Of a stretch of DNA of 59,977 nt, positions 51,684 to 59,684 are shown piece by piece. Each line of letters begins with the position of its first letter. Within the stretch, counting starts at the first letter, position 1. Source of the DNA: an uncultured Ruminococcus sp. GTDB taxonomy: Bacteria > Bacillota > Clostridia > Oscillospirales > Ruminococcaceae. Made by a program: the position numbers and the translations under genes. Below the pieces are notes generated by a model. That model saw only the letters and a program-made list of their open reading frames with translations. It made no database searches and was not told the origin of the DNA. Location of the stretch: the NCBI GenBank assembly GCA_934474025.1, contig CAKSMF010000008.1, positions 1 through 59,977 on the forward strand, written 5' to 3'.

Positions 51684-52217
51684 TTATTTCATCTTGTTTC
51701 GGTTGATGAAATCTTTGAATTGATTAAAGACCTGTCGCTCGAGCGGATGTGAAAGAAACATATTCCTGTCGTACAACACCTCCATTCTTTTGGCTCTTAT
51801 TCGAGCAGCAGTTATTGAGATATTGCACACACGAGCTATATCTTCTGCCGAGTGCAAATTCAATCCCCATAACACGCACGCTGGAGCTAACACGTCTATC
51901 GCAAAGCGTTCCACGGTGTATTCGTCCACATCGTTTGTTATGCCATCTGCATGACCGAAAACAATATGCCCTATCTCATGCATAATAGTATACCGGTTTT
52001 GAACAGTCGAAATGTCACGAACGATAATCACAAGCTGTCCATTATTGTTGATGACTCTTCCGTTTTCGTTGCTATCGAGTAATCCTAAATCCTTTTTTAT
52101 AATTATTCCCATTTCAGAAACAATTTTTTTAAGGTCGACAGGTAAGCTCGTCACGTTTTGTTGCACAAGAAATTTCCATGATGCATTTCTTGCAGTTTTA
52201 TAAATTTCATAGTTCAA
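51684..52217 (-). CDS. ImmA/IrrE-type metallopeptidase
   Basis: A 177-residue protein with the zinc motif HEIGH in YTIMHEIGHIVFGHADG (about residues 79-95). ImmA-type proteases cut phage or ICE repressors to release lysogeny. It is read with the repressor gene upstream (52272) and has a terminator downstream, so it is the likely induction protease of this prophage. A short helical C-terminus may bind the repressor. Confidence 0.88.
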   Translation of the reverse strand: MNYEIYKTARNASWKFLVQQNVTSLPVDLKKIVSEMGIIIKKDLGLLDSNENGRVINNNGQLVIIVRDISTVQNRYTIMHEIGHIVFGHADGITNDVDEYTVERFAIDVLAPACVLWGLNLHSAEDIARVCNISITAARIRAKRMEVLYDRNMFLSHPLERQVFNQFKDFINRNKMK

Positions 52218-52271
52218 AATAAAAGCACCTCCAGAGAGTATTGTACTCTCACAGATGTGCTTTTACTAATG

Positions 52272-52925
52272 TTAAAAATTGGTCTCTTCGGGGAGTTCGG
52301 CTATCTTCTCGGCTTCTTCAGCTGTCAACGGCATTTGTCCTGATGATGTGCCGACGATTTTCTGTTTATTTATCTGCTCTCTGCGGTGCTTTACGTCAAG
52401 CCATTCTTTGATTCTCTCCAGCACTTTAGCCTGCTCATAGTCGTTAAATTGTCTGAATACATCTAATAGCTGTCGCTCACTCGCTGGGAGGTCCGTAGCT
52501 TGAGGCATCTGCATTGAGCCATATTTGCGGTACTGCTCATCGCAATCATAAATCATTGCTATCAGTTTTGACCGCTCCCGCAACGGCAGAGAAGTGATGA
52601 TTTTTGAAAGTTCTTCGTAAACCTCATCTTTTACGTTATCGCTCTGTACTTTTATTTTTTCTGATACTTCTTCTTTCTTATTTTCGTCAAATGGTTCTTG
52701 TTTATTATTATTAGTTGTTCCTAAAAATAGTACGTTTAGATCGATATTTAAATATTCGGCTAATTTAACGATTTTGTCGTAAGAGGGGTTCTTTAGTCTA
52801 CCTCCCTTCCAATCCGTCAGAAAACTCGTATTAATGTCACAGCTGGTTAGACACTGTTTTTCGGTTGTTCCATTTTTTTGTATATACTGCAATAAAATTT
52901 TTAATATTTCTTGACTATTATTCAC
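52272..52925 (-). CDS. Phage repressor with XRE-type HTH
   Basis: A 217-residue protein. Residues 5-65 form a Cro/CI-type helix-turn-helix (CLTSCDINTSFLTDWKGGRLKNPSYDKIVKLAEYLNI), followed by a long linker (Glu/Lys/Asn-rich) and a helical C-terminus. It is divergent from the early genes, with palindromic operators in between (52951-52987), and next to ImmA, the layout of lysogeny control modules. No LexA-type self-cleavage motif is seen, which agrees with a separate protease. Confidence 0.8.
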   Translation of the reverse strand: MNNSQEILKILLQYIQKNGTTEKQCLTSCDINTSFLTDWKGGRLKNPSYDKIVKLAEYLNIDLNVLFLGTTNNNKQEPFDENKKEEVSEKIKVQSDNVKDEVYEELSKIITSLPLRERSKLIAMIYDCDEQYRKYGSMQMPQATDLPASERQLLDVFRQFNDYEQAKVLERIKEWLDVKHRREQINKQKIVGTSSGQMPLTAEEAEKIAELPEETNF

Positions 52926-52950
52926 AAACTTCTTCCTTTCTGTAAGAAAT

Positions 52951-52993
52951 TTCGTATCAAGTACTTGACTAATACGAAAAAACGTATTATAAT
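52951..52993 (+). promoter_or_regulatory. Phage early promoter and operators
   Basis: TTGACT (52965-52970) and TATAAT (52988-52993), 17 bases apart. TTCGTAT (52951-52957) and ATACGAA (52972-52978) form an inverted repeat around the -35 box, and ACGTAT (52982-52987) lies just before the -10. The repressor probably binds here. Confidence 0.7.
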
Positions 52994-53071
52994 ATGAATA
53001 GTGGTAATACCACAGGGCATATATATTTTATCACAGCCAAATAAAAAAGTAAACAGAAAGGAATGATTTTT

Positions 53072-53785
53072 TTGAACGAAATCACAATTACAAACAGGGA
53101 TGGTAAGCTTACCGTTTCGAGTTTGCAGGTAGCCAAAGACTTTGGTAAACGTCACGACCACATTATGCGTGACATTGAGAATCTCATTGCTGAAACGTCA
53201 GCAGAAAATTCTGATAATCTCACTACCCAAAACTGGGGAGTGAAAAGTTTCTTTACCGAAAACACCTACATCAACGAGCGTGGCAGAACATACAGGTGCT
53301 ACGATATGACCCGTGACGGCTTTTCACTTCTGGTCATGGGCTTCACTGGCAAGAAGGCTCTTGAATGGAAGCTGAAATACATTGAGGCATTCAATGCTAT
53401 GGAACAACAGCTCCTGAACAATAACGGCTTAAATGTCAATCTCGAAGAACTTATTGCCAAAACGGTGACTATGTCAATAAGCGAAACGGTAAAAGCTTTA
53501 ATTCCTCTCATGAAAACTCCTGCTCAGGAAATAAAAGAACTTCACAGTGAAACAAAACGCATCAAAAAGAAATATAAGCATATAACTCCGAGTAAGATTT
53601 CAATGCTTGAACCTAAGCTCAAGCAACAGGTTGATGAGATAATTATTTCTGGAGAATATTCCTGCCAGCAGATTGCAAACTACATTATGAATAACAGCGA
53701 TATCGAAATATCACAGATGTCTGTTAACAATTATAAACGCAAAAATTTCATTGAAAGTGATGAATTGCAACTTACATTATTTTAA
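53072..53785 (+). CDS. Rha-family phage regulatory protein
   Basis: About 237 residues with TTG start at 53072, ten bases after AAAGGA; the ATG at 53063 is too close to that site. The N-terminus (VSSLQVAKDFGKRHDHIMRDIENL and RGRTYRCYDMTRDGFSLLVMGFTGKKALEWKLKYIEAFNAME) is the pRha domain, found in temperate phages and thought to influence lysis-lysogeny choice. The C-terminal 60 residues contain a helix-turn-helix-like stretch (YSCQQIANYIMNNSDIEISQMSVNNY). Confidence 0.88.
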   Translation: MNEITITNRDGKLTVSSLQVAKDFGKRHDHIMRDIENLIAETSAENSDNLTTQNWGVKSFFTENTYINERGRTYRCYDMTRDGFSLLVMGFTGKKALEWKLKYIEAFNAMEQQLLNNNGLNVNLEELIAKTVTMSISETVKALIPLMKTPAQEIKELHSETKRIKKKYKHITPSKISMLEPKLKQQVDEIIISGEYSCQQIANYIMNNSDIEISQMSVNNYKRKNFIESDELQLTLF

Positions 53786-53798
53786 AGAGGTGATTTTT

Positions 53799-54008
53799 AT
53801 GACACTCGGACAGAAAGTGAAGCATTGTCGTGAAAAACTCGGCTACACACAAGTAGAACTCGCAAAGAGAACCCAGACATCTCAATCGTATATTTCACGT
53901 CTTGAAAAAGATGACTTTAATCCGTCGACACAAATGGTTGTAAGCATTGCCGTAACACTCGGAGTAAGCACTGATTACCTGCTCATTGAGGATAAGCAAG
54001 CAGTCTAA
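53799..54008 (+). CDS. Small XRE-family HTH protein (Ner-like position)
   Basis: Sixty-nine residues from ATG 53799 behind AGAGGTG. It is a single helix-turn-helix (LGQKVKHCREKLGYTQVELAKRTQTSQSYISRLEKDDFNPS). In phage Mu the small regulator Ner lies before the transposase gene in the same place; here it may curb early transcription. Confidence 0.8.
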   Translation: MTLGQKVKHCREKLGYTQVELAKRTQTSQSYISRLEKDDFNPSTQMVVSIAVTLGVSTDYLLIEDKQAV

Positions 54009-54049
54009 AAAAAATAAGTCCCCCATGGGACTTAAAAGAAGATGAAAAT

Positions 54050-54259
54050 ATGGAGAACAAAAAAGAGTTTGTTGAGAAACTTGGTACAATTCTTATAATG
54101 TATTCGAGAGAAAAAATTACAAAACTGGAATACATCAATGCGAACGGCGAAGAACTTGTACGTATCACTTTTACAAACGGATACAAGAAATATGTCAATA
54201 TATGGGGAGATTCTTGCATTGCCGTAATGAACGATATTTACAAGGCATTGATACGTTAA
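54050..54259 (+). CDS. Small phage early protein
   Basis: Sixty-nine residues (start ATG 54050, AGAAGATG upstream is a weak site). Mixed alpha/beta with no cysteine or membrane segment. I do not recognise it. It sits in the early operon between the HTH gene and the transposase. Confidence 0.5.
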   Translation: MENKKEFVEKLGTILIMYSREKITKLEYINANGEELVRITFTNGYKKYVNIWGDSCIAVMNDIYKALIR

Positions 54260-54351
54260 TACGTAAAGGCTTCTGAGCGACTGAGCCTATCAGTCGCATC
54301 CCACAGCTGAAAAGCTGAAAGAAACTTGAAAATCGAAAAGAGGTGAATAAT

Positions 54352-54705
54352 ATGAACTACTTATGCAAGGCACAAGCATATTTGAGAAGTATTGTATCAA
54401 CAGTCAATTCTCTTGCCGGCATGGCAATGAGTGACGAACTGAAAAACAACATTGATGCACAGTACAAGATAATCAGAACACTTACTGAACTTGAACAGTC
54501 AACCTCTGAATTTATTTCAGAAGTCGGACTGGACAGTGAAATTCCGCAGTTCATAAAAATCAGCAAACAGAAGTTTGCAAACGTCAACAGCCGTCTGATT
54601 AAGCACTTAGAAAAAATCCAGTTACAAGGTCACAACTTTGACGAGTTAATCAGTACCTTGAAACTGGAAAACGAAACATTGAAAAGGGAGTGTGACTTCC
54701 TTTAA
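54352..54705 (+). CDS. Helical phage early protein
   Basis: About 117 residues from ATG 54352 behind AAAAGAGGTG. Largely helical with heptad patterns (ELEQSTSEFISEVG; LIKHLEKIQLQGHNFDELISTLKLENETLKRE). No known family. The 93-base gap before it has no other gene. Confidence 0.5.
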   Translation: MNYLCKAQAYLRSIVSTVNSLAGMAMSDELKNNIDAQYKIIRTLTELEQSTSEFISEVGLDSEIPQFIKISKQKFANVNSRLIKHLEKIQLQGHNFDELISTLKLENETLKRECDFL

Positions 54706-54805
54706 TAATGTATAGTTTAAGTGTATCACAAAATGTGAAAAATGTCAATACCTATGAATAAATTTTTGTCGGAACATATTTGTTTCGGCAGAAAGGAGTG
54801 AAAAT

Positions 54806-56803
54806 TTGGATTATCTTACTGTAAAAGAAACAGCAGAACTTAAAGGCTGTTCTGAGCGTTATATAAAAACGCTCTGCAAAGATGGTAAGATTAAAGCAGA
54901 CTTACAGCTTCATCCGCAAAACAAACAGCTATGCTATATGATACCTGTATCAGCCCTTCCGGAAGAGTTGCAGATAAAATATTACAAGCAAAAGCGTACC
55001 GAATCAGGTGTGCTTCCTGAAAAGATTGAATCCAGCAACGCCGTTGCAACACCTTTGCAACAGCATTGCAAAAGCGTGGAAAAAACGTTTCAGGAATTCT
55101 CGGGGGCTGAGCGTGAGACTATAAGATTTTGGTCAAACCTACTCAATCAATGGCAGGCAGAACGTTCGGAACGCAAAGACAAAGCTGAATTTGACAAACT
55201 GTTTGTCGCACATCAAAAATACATAAATCCCGAAATCGAAATCAGTGTTGCAATATTGTATCGCAAATATGCATTTTACAAAAACGAATGCTATTCCGGA
55301 CTGATAGACAAACGAGGGGGCTGGAACAGAGGCAAAAGTAAGCTCGATGATGATAGTATAATATGGCAGGCGTTTCTTCAACTTTATCTCGACGACAACG
55401 AAGCTAAAGTAGCCGACTGCTATAAAAAGATGACAGCTTTTGTTGCTGAAGAACATCCGGAATTAATGGAAGATATTCCATCGATTGCAACATTTAGGCG
55501 GAAGATACAAAAGATACCGTTTGCGGTACTCGAATATGCTCATAAAGGTGAAAAAGCTATGCATGACCATTGTGTTCCGCACGCTGATAGACTTACCGAT
55601 AATCTCAAGGCAAACAGAGTCTGGGTTATGGATAACTATACGATTGATGTACTGGTCAAAAATGAAGACGGAGTAACAGCTACAAAACGCATATATTTAA
55701 CAGGCGTACTTGATGCTAAAAGTTTTGTGCTCGTCGGTTGGAATATATCAACATCGCCGGATTCACAGTCAACTCTAATAGCCCTTAAAAATGCAATTTT
55801 ACGCCATGGCAGTCCGGTTGAATTATATCTTGACAACGGCAGATAGTTTACGGCAAAGGATATAAGCGGTCGTCGTGGTAGCCGTAAGATGTCGGAGGAA
55901 GAAATACCAGTGGCAATTCTTGAGAGGCTCGGAATAAGTGCAACGTTCGCGAAACCTCGAAATGCACAAGCGAAAACCATAGAGAGAGCTCATTTGACGT
56001 TCAAGAACCAATTTTGCAGAGGACTTAACGGATGGTGCGGAGGAAATATACTCGAACGCCGTGAAAGCCTGAAAAGACATATTAAAAACGGCATCATCGA
56101 AACTGAACCCGAAATACGCAACTTTTTCAAACAATACATTGAATGCGTTTACAACGTCGGCGAATACGGTGGAAGTGACCCGAAATATCAGGGGTGTTCC
56201 AAGATAGATGTGTGGAATAAATCTATACAAAGCACAAGCTTAAAAGTTTACGAACCTGATGTGCTTAATCTTCTCATGATGAGGACAAGCGGTTATCAAA
56301 AAATTAAGCGTGAGGGCGTATTCGTTCCGTATCAGTCAGAAAAAATATGGTACTACGACAAAAATACGACATGGCAACACATTGGCGAAGAAGTGTGTGT
56401 CAGATACGACCCATGTGACCTCAGACAAGTGAGAATATACGACAAAGAGGACAGATATTTATTCAGCTGGGAGTGTGCAGATTGGCTCATGGCGGAATAC
56501 ATTGACGAAGAATCGTCAAGAATCGCCGAAATCGAGGGCGTGAAGAAAATCACTGCTAAAGACATAACCGAAAGAGCAAGGCAAATTAAAGGCAAACCTT
56601 GCATAACGAGAAAGTCCGCTATTGAGTATCAGATAAAGCAAGGGGAAGGCAAATTTAAGGTCCAGTTGCCGAAAAATGTTGAAATTGTAATGGCAGAAGA
56701 ACCGCTGAAAAAAGCTGTCGGAATTGAAACTGAAACAATTGAAATAAACCTTAAAAAAATGGCACTTAACAGTGCAAAAAGAAAGGATAGTAATTATGAC
56801 TGA
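54806..56803 (+). CDS. MuA-type DDE transposase with internal in-frame TAG
   Basis: Starts at TTG 54806 behind AAAGGAG. A helix-turn-helix (TVKETAELKGCSERYIKTLCKDG), a second DNA-binding part and the integrase core follow. The frame has one TAG at codon 347 (55844-55846), between DNGR and FTAKD, where relatives usually have DNGREF. Reading through gives 665 residues with the DDE residues at Asp276 (VWVMDNY), Asp343 (YLDNGR) and Glu393 (KTIERAH), close to the numbering of Mu transposase. If TAG is a real stop, the protein ends at residue 346 and is dead; otherwise it is full length. A downstream ATG at 55889 is not a functional start for the core. Confidence 0.88.
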
Positions 56804-57716
56804 ATATACAGATGACCAGAAATTAACACTCAATAAGCTGGAAGCATTTATCCAAGAGCAGCCGTCCCAGAAACAGACAAGCAGAATCCTCGGAATGTCG
56901 GATACAGTTATATCCAAACTGAGAAAAGGCACTTATGAGGGCAATGCTGATGAAAAACTGGACAGAATCTCCAGATATCTGGAGATGAAAGAAGACCTCA
57001 AAAACACTTACTCTCCATCTAAGTATGTTGATACATATATATCATCACAAATATATGATATTATCAAAGTATGCCATACAAAAGGTGGATTATCTATAGT
57101 TTCAGGCGAGGCAGGAATCGGAAAAACCAAGGCGATAAACAAGTATGTTGCAGATCACCCGACAAACGCTTTTGTGGTCACGATGAATCCATGCCTTACA
57201 GGTGTAAAAACATTGCTTAGTATAATCGCCGATGAGATAGGAAGCGAACATCCTTACTCTATCCCGAAACTTTATGCAGCCATTAGAAACAGGCTGAGTG
57301 ACGGCATGGTACTGATATTTGACGAAGCACAGCATATGACTCTGAAAAATATTGAAGTTCTCAGAAGTTTTTCGGATTATTTTGACAATATGAATCAAAC
57401 CCTCGGAATATGCTTTATCGGCAATCCTGAAACAGTTTACAGAATGGGCGTAAAAAAGGCTGAATTTGCCCAGATTGCAAACAGAGCAAAGCAAATAAAA
57501 GTTTATTCAACGTCGGAAATACAGCGTTCTGACATAGAAAAATTGTTCCCCGTTCTTTCCGGTTGTGACAAAGAAATTGATTATTTATACAGCATATCGC
57601 AGACAAAACAAAGCATCAGAGGAGTTGTAAACCTGTTCTCCAACGCTTATGATAACGAAAATATAACATATGAAGGACTCGTTGCGATGGCGAAATTCAT
57701 GGAAATGGAGGTCTGA
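56796..57716 (+). CDS. MuB-type AAA ATPase (transposition activator)
   Basis: About 306 residues from ATG 56796, overlapping the transposase end by eight bases. A helix-turn-helix (QTSRILGMSDTVISKLRKGTY) precedes an AAA core with Walker A GEAGIGKT (residues 104-111) and Walker B VLIFDEAQ (Asp176-Glu177). MuB coats target DNA and brings it to the transposase. The order transposase-ATPase is the hallmark of transposable phages. Start follows AAAGGA. Confidence 0.92.
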   Translation: MTEYTDDQKLTLNKLEAFIQEQPSQKQTSRILGMSDTVISKLRKGTYEGNADEKLDRISRYLEMKEDLKNTYSPSKYVDTYISSQIYDIIKVCHTKGGLSIVSGEAGIGKTKAINKYVADHPTNAFVVTMNPCLTGVKTLLSIIADEIGSEHPYSIPKLYAAIRNRLSDGMVLIFDEAQHMTLKNIEVLRSFSDYFDNMNQTLGICFIGNPETVYRMGVKKAEFAQIANRAKQIKVYSTSEIQRSDIEKLFPVLSGCDKEIDYLYSISQTKQSIRGVVNLFSNAYDNENITYEGLVAMAKFMEMEV

Positions 57717-57717
57717 A

Positions 57718-57879
57718 ATGAAACACAAAAATGCTAAAAAGCCAACTAAAAAGCAGTGCATACTCCTTACAAAATTCGGTTTTGATTTTCGTGACTGGCT
57801 TGTGATGACAGAAAGCAAGCACGAAATCAAAGTCATAAACAGACATACCGGAGCGGTCAGAACGCTCGAAAAAATCTAA
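57718..57879 (+). CDS. Small basic phage protein
   Basis: Fifty-three residues from ATG 57718 with GGAGG upstream, two bases after the ATPase gene. Basic, with KNAKKPTKKQCILLTKFGFDFRDWLVMTE; may bind nucleic acid or protein. No family. Confidence 0.6.
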   Translation: MKHKNAKKPTKKQCILLTKFGFDFRDWLVMTESKHEIKVINRHTGAVRTLEKI

Positions 57880-57882
57880 ATA

Positions 57883-57903
57883 TCAGGGGATTCATTCCCC
57901 TGC
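57883..57903 (+). repeat. Short hairpin CAGGGGA / TCCCCTG
   Basis: An inverted repeat without a T-run, in the gap between two small phage genes. It may be an mRNA processing or pausing site. Confidence 0.35.
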
Positions 57904-57976
57904 TCTAATGCGACCAACGGCGGTGACAAGTCCGCATAAACGCAGAGTCAGAGTGAAAAATAAAGGAGGTAAATTT

Positions 57977-58246
57977 ATGGAAGATAAAATTTGTATGTTT
58001 TCGGCTAACAAATCCGGAAGTTTCTGCAAAATTCTGGTTGGAGAGAAATGCGACGGCAGAAATAAATGCTGTTCGTTCTGGAAGACTGAGAAACAGTTTT
58101 GTGATGAAAGAGACAGAGCGATTGTTCTTAACCGCCGACGTGGGAACTGTCTGAAATGCCAGTACATGGAAGCGTGCAAGCTAAGCACAGAAGATGCGGT
58201 TGATAATTTTCTTCAAGGAGGTGCAGTCCGTGAAAATAATATTTAA
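57977..58246 (+). CDS. Cysteine-rich small phage protein
   Basis: Eighty-nine residues from ATG 57977 behind AAGGAGG. Nine Cys lie within residues 6-67, among them a CC pair at 31-32 and CLKC...C near residue 58-67, which suggests a zinc or disulphide fold. The C-terminus overlaps the next gene by 17 bases. No recognised family. Confidence 0.55.
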   Translation: MEDKICMFSANKSGSFCKILVGEKCDGRNKCCSFWKTEKQFCDERDRAIVLNRRRGNCLKCQYMEACKLSTEDAVDNFLQGGAVRENNI

Positions 58247-58445
58247 CGTTGAAGAGCTGTACAGACTGATGAGAAAACATAACACCAAAACAATTGCTCA
58301 ACTGAGCAGAGAAAGCGGGTTATCCAGTGAGCGATTGTACATGGCAATACGCAAGAAATCAATGTCAAAAGAAAATAGCTGGATTCTTGCAAAATTTTAC
58401 GGATGCCACGTAGAAGATTTATGGGTTATGGATTGGTCGCAGTAA
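58230..58445 (+). CDS. Small HTH phage regulator
   Basis: Seventy-one residues from GTG 58230 behind AAGGAGG. The helix-turn-helix TIAQLSRESGLSSERLYMAIRKKSMSKENSWILAKFYG spans most of the protein. It lies in the early operon and could regulate the middle genes. Confidence 0.7.
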   Translation: MKIIFNVEELYRLMRKHNTKTIAQLSRESGLSSERLYMAIRKKSMSKENSWILAKFYGCHVEDLWVMDWSQ

Positions 58446-58474
58446 AAAATGTATCAAATGCATAGTTATTTAAC

Positions 58475-58503
58475 TTGAAATAATATTACATATATGATAT
58501 AAT
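58475..58503 (+). promoter_or_regulatory. Phage promoter of 58534 gene
   Basis: TTGAAA (58475-58480) and TATAAT (58498-58503), 17 bases apart. Confidence 0.65.
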
Positions 58504-58533
58504 TTAGTCAAATTATATCGGAGGTAAATAACT

Positions 58534-58824
58534 ATGCGACTTTCAAAGAAAAAAGAAAAAGAATTTGCCACAAAAATCAGGCAAATCAAGGAACTCGAAC
58601 AGCAGAAGAAACAGCTTGAAGATGATATCGACGAAATCAAAAACGACATCAAGGCATACATGGACAAGAACAAGACTTCCGAGCTTACCGTTGATATTTT
58701 CACAGTGCATTACTCAGAAATTGCTACAGAACGTTTCGACAGCAAGGCACTCAAAAAATCCGACGAGGAACTCTATAACAAATACCTGAAAACAGGCACG
58801 TCAAAGCGTTTTTCGATTACATAA
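58534..58824 (+). CDS. Coiled-coil phage protein
   Basis: A 96-residue protein behind GGAGG. The first 50 residues are a strong coiled coil (KIRQIKELEQQKKQLEDDIDEIKNDIKAYMD), the rest a small fold ending KKSDEELYNKYLKTGTSKRFSI, a pattern common in phage early proteins. A Gam-like or SSB-related role is possible but not shown. Confidence 0.6.
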   Translation: MRLSKKKEKEFATKIRQIKELEQQKKQLEDDIDEIKNDIKAYMDKNKTSELTVDIFTVHYSEIATERFDSKALKKSDEELYNKYLKTGTSKRFSIT

Positions 58825-58829
58825 GCAAT

Positions 58830-58866
58830 AAATAGCTTCGGCAGAAAAATACTGTCGAGGCTATTT
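58830..58866 (+). repeat. Long hairpin before GemA-like gene
   Basis: Arms 58830-58844 and 58852-58866, 15 pairs with wobbles, loop seven bases; AAATAGC pairs with GCTATTT at the base. No T-run follows, so it is not a normal terminator. It lies just before the SD of the GemA-like gene. Confidence 0.55.
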
Positions 58867-58882
58867 GTGATGAGGTGAAACT

Positions 58883-59320
58883 ATGGCAAAAATGACTCAA
58901 AAACTGTACGCATTAGCGGCGGAATTGAATCTGTTGGAACGTGGAAATCCTGAAGACCCTTTTCATGTTATCGTTTACAGGATTACAAGAAAAGAACACG
59001 TTAGCGAGCTGAATCAAAAAGAAGAAAAAGCTGTTCTGAAAGAATTACTTTCGTACAGAACGACCGAAGAAAATCCAAAGAAAATCAGTCGTGCACACAT
59101 AAGCAAAGCATAGGCACTGATTTACGAACTATGTGATGTTGATCCGTCTGATGCAAAGCCTGCTGAACGCCTTTGTGGTGCAGTAGAAAAGATTCTGAAT
59201 ACATCTTCATTCAGACATGACCCATTTCGATGGGTGAAAGAAGATGATGCAAATAAACTTATTGAGACACTGAAAAGGTACATAAAAAGTGCCGAAAGGA
59301 AAATGAAAAATGAACATTGA
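58883..59320 (+). CDS. GemA-like (DUF1018) phage regulator with in-frame TAG
   Basis: ATG 58883 behind GAGGTGA. Reading through a TAG at codon 77 (59111-59113) gives 145 residues ending at TGA 59318. The first part (MTQKLYALAAELNLLERGNPEDPFHVIVYRIT, then HVSELNQKEEKAVLKEL) and the part after the TAG (LIYELCDVDP...FRWVKEDDANKLIETLKRY) together make the two-lobed GemA/gp16 shape, with HISKA[TAG]ALIYEL at the point where relatives have a Gln. The TGA overlaps the Mor-like gene by 11 bases, as expected for a gene that runs to the end. Confidence 0.72.
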
Positions 59321-59579
59321 CAAGCTTATTTCGATTTCTCAGCTTCACAGCGAACAACAAAAAGAAATTGCCGAAATTATTGGTATTGAAGCGTACAAAA
59401 AACTTGTTGAGCATTATGGCGGAAGTCATATTTACATCAATAAATCTGATACCGTTACACGACCTGACAGAGATGATGAAATCCGAAAAAAGTTCAATGG
59501 TTCAAACTATCGTCAGCTTGTAAGAGAGTACAATCTTTCAGAACCTACAATAAGAAATATATTGGGTAAAAATAAATAA
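59310..59579 (+). CDS. Mor-family middle-gene activator
   Basis: An 89-residue protein. HYGGSHIYI, then V.R..RD.EIRKKFNGSNYRQLVREYNLSEPTIRNILG is the Mor/C signature of Mu-type phages, in which Mor switches on middle and then late transcription. ATG 59310 lies inside the end of the GemA-like gene; GGAAA is a weak site, so coupling is probable. Supports the Mu-like identity. Confidence 0.88.
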   Translation: MNIDKLISISQLHSEQQKEIAEIIGIEAYKKLVEHYGGSHIYINKSDTVTRPDRDDEIRKKFNGSNYRQLVREYNLSEPTIRNILGKNK

Positions 59580-59632
59580 TATGTTTATTAAAATCCATCC
59601 AAATACTATAAGTTGATTTCAATAATTTTTAA

Positions 59633-59670
59633 TGCTATAATCAGAAAAAAAGGCTGATTATAGCACTTTT
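59633..59670 (+). terminator. Terminator of early phage operon
   Basis: TGCTATAATCAG pairs with CTGATTATAGCA, followed by CTTTTTA. It separates the Mor gene from the next gene. Confidence 0.8.
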
Positions 59671-59684
59671 TAGGTGGTGATAAT

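Noticed and set aside
54806..56803. Transposase as two separate genes or an IS element
   Set aside because: The second part lacks the first Asp and a good start, both parts share one frame, and MuB, GemA and Mor follow.
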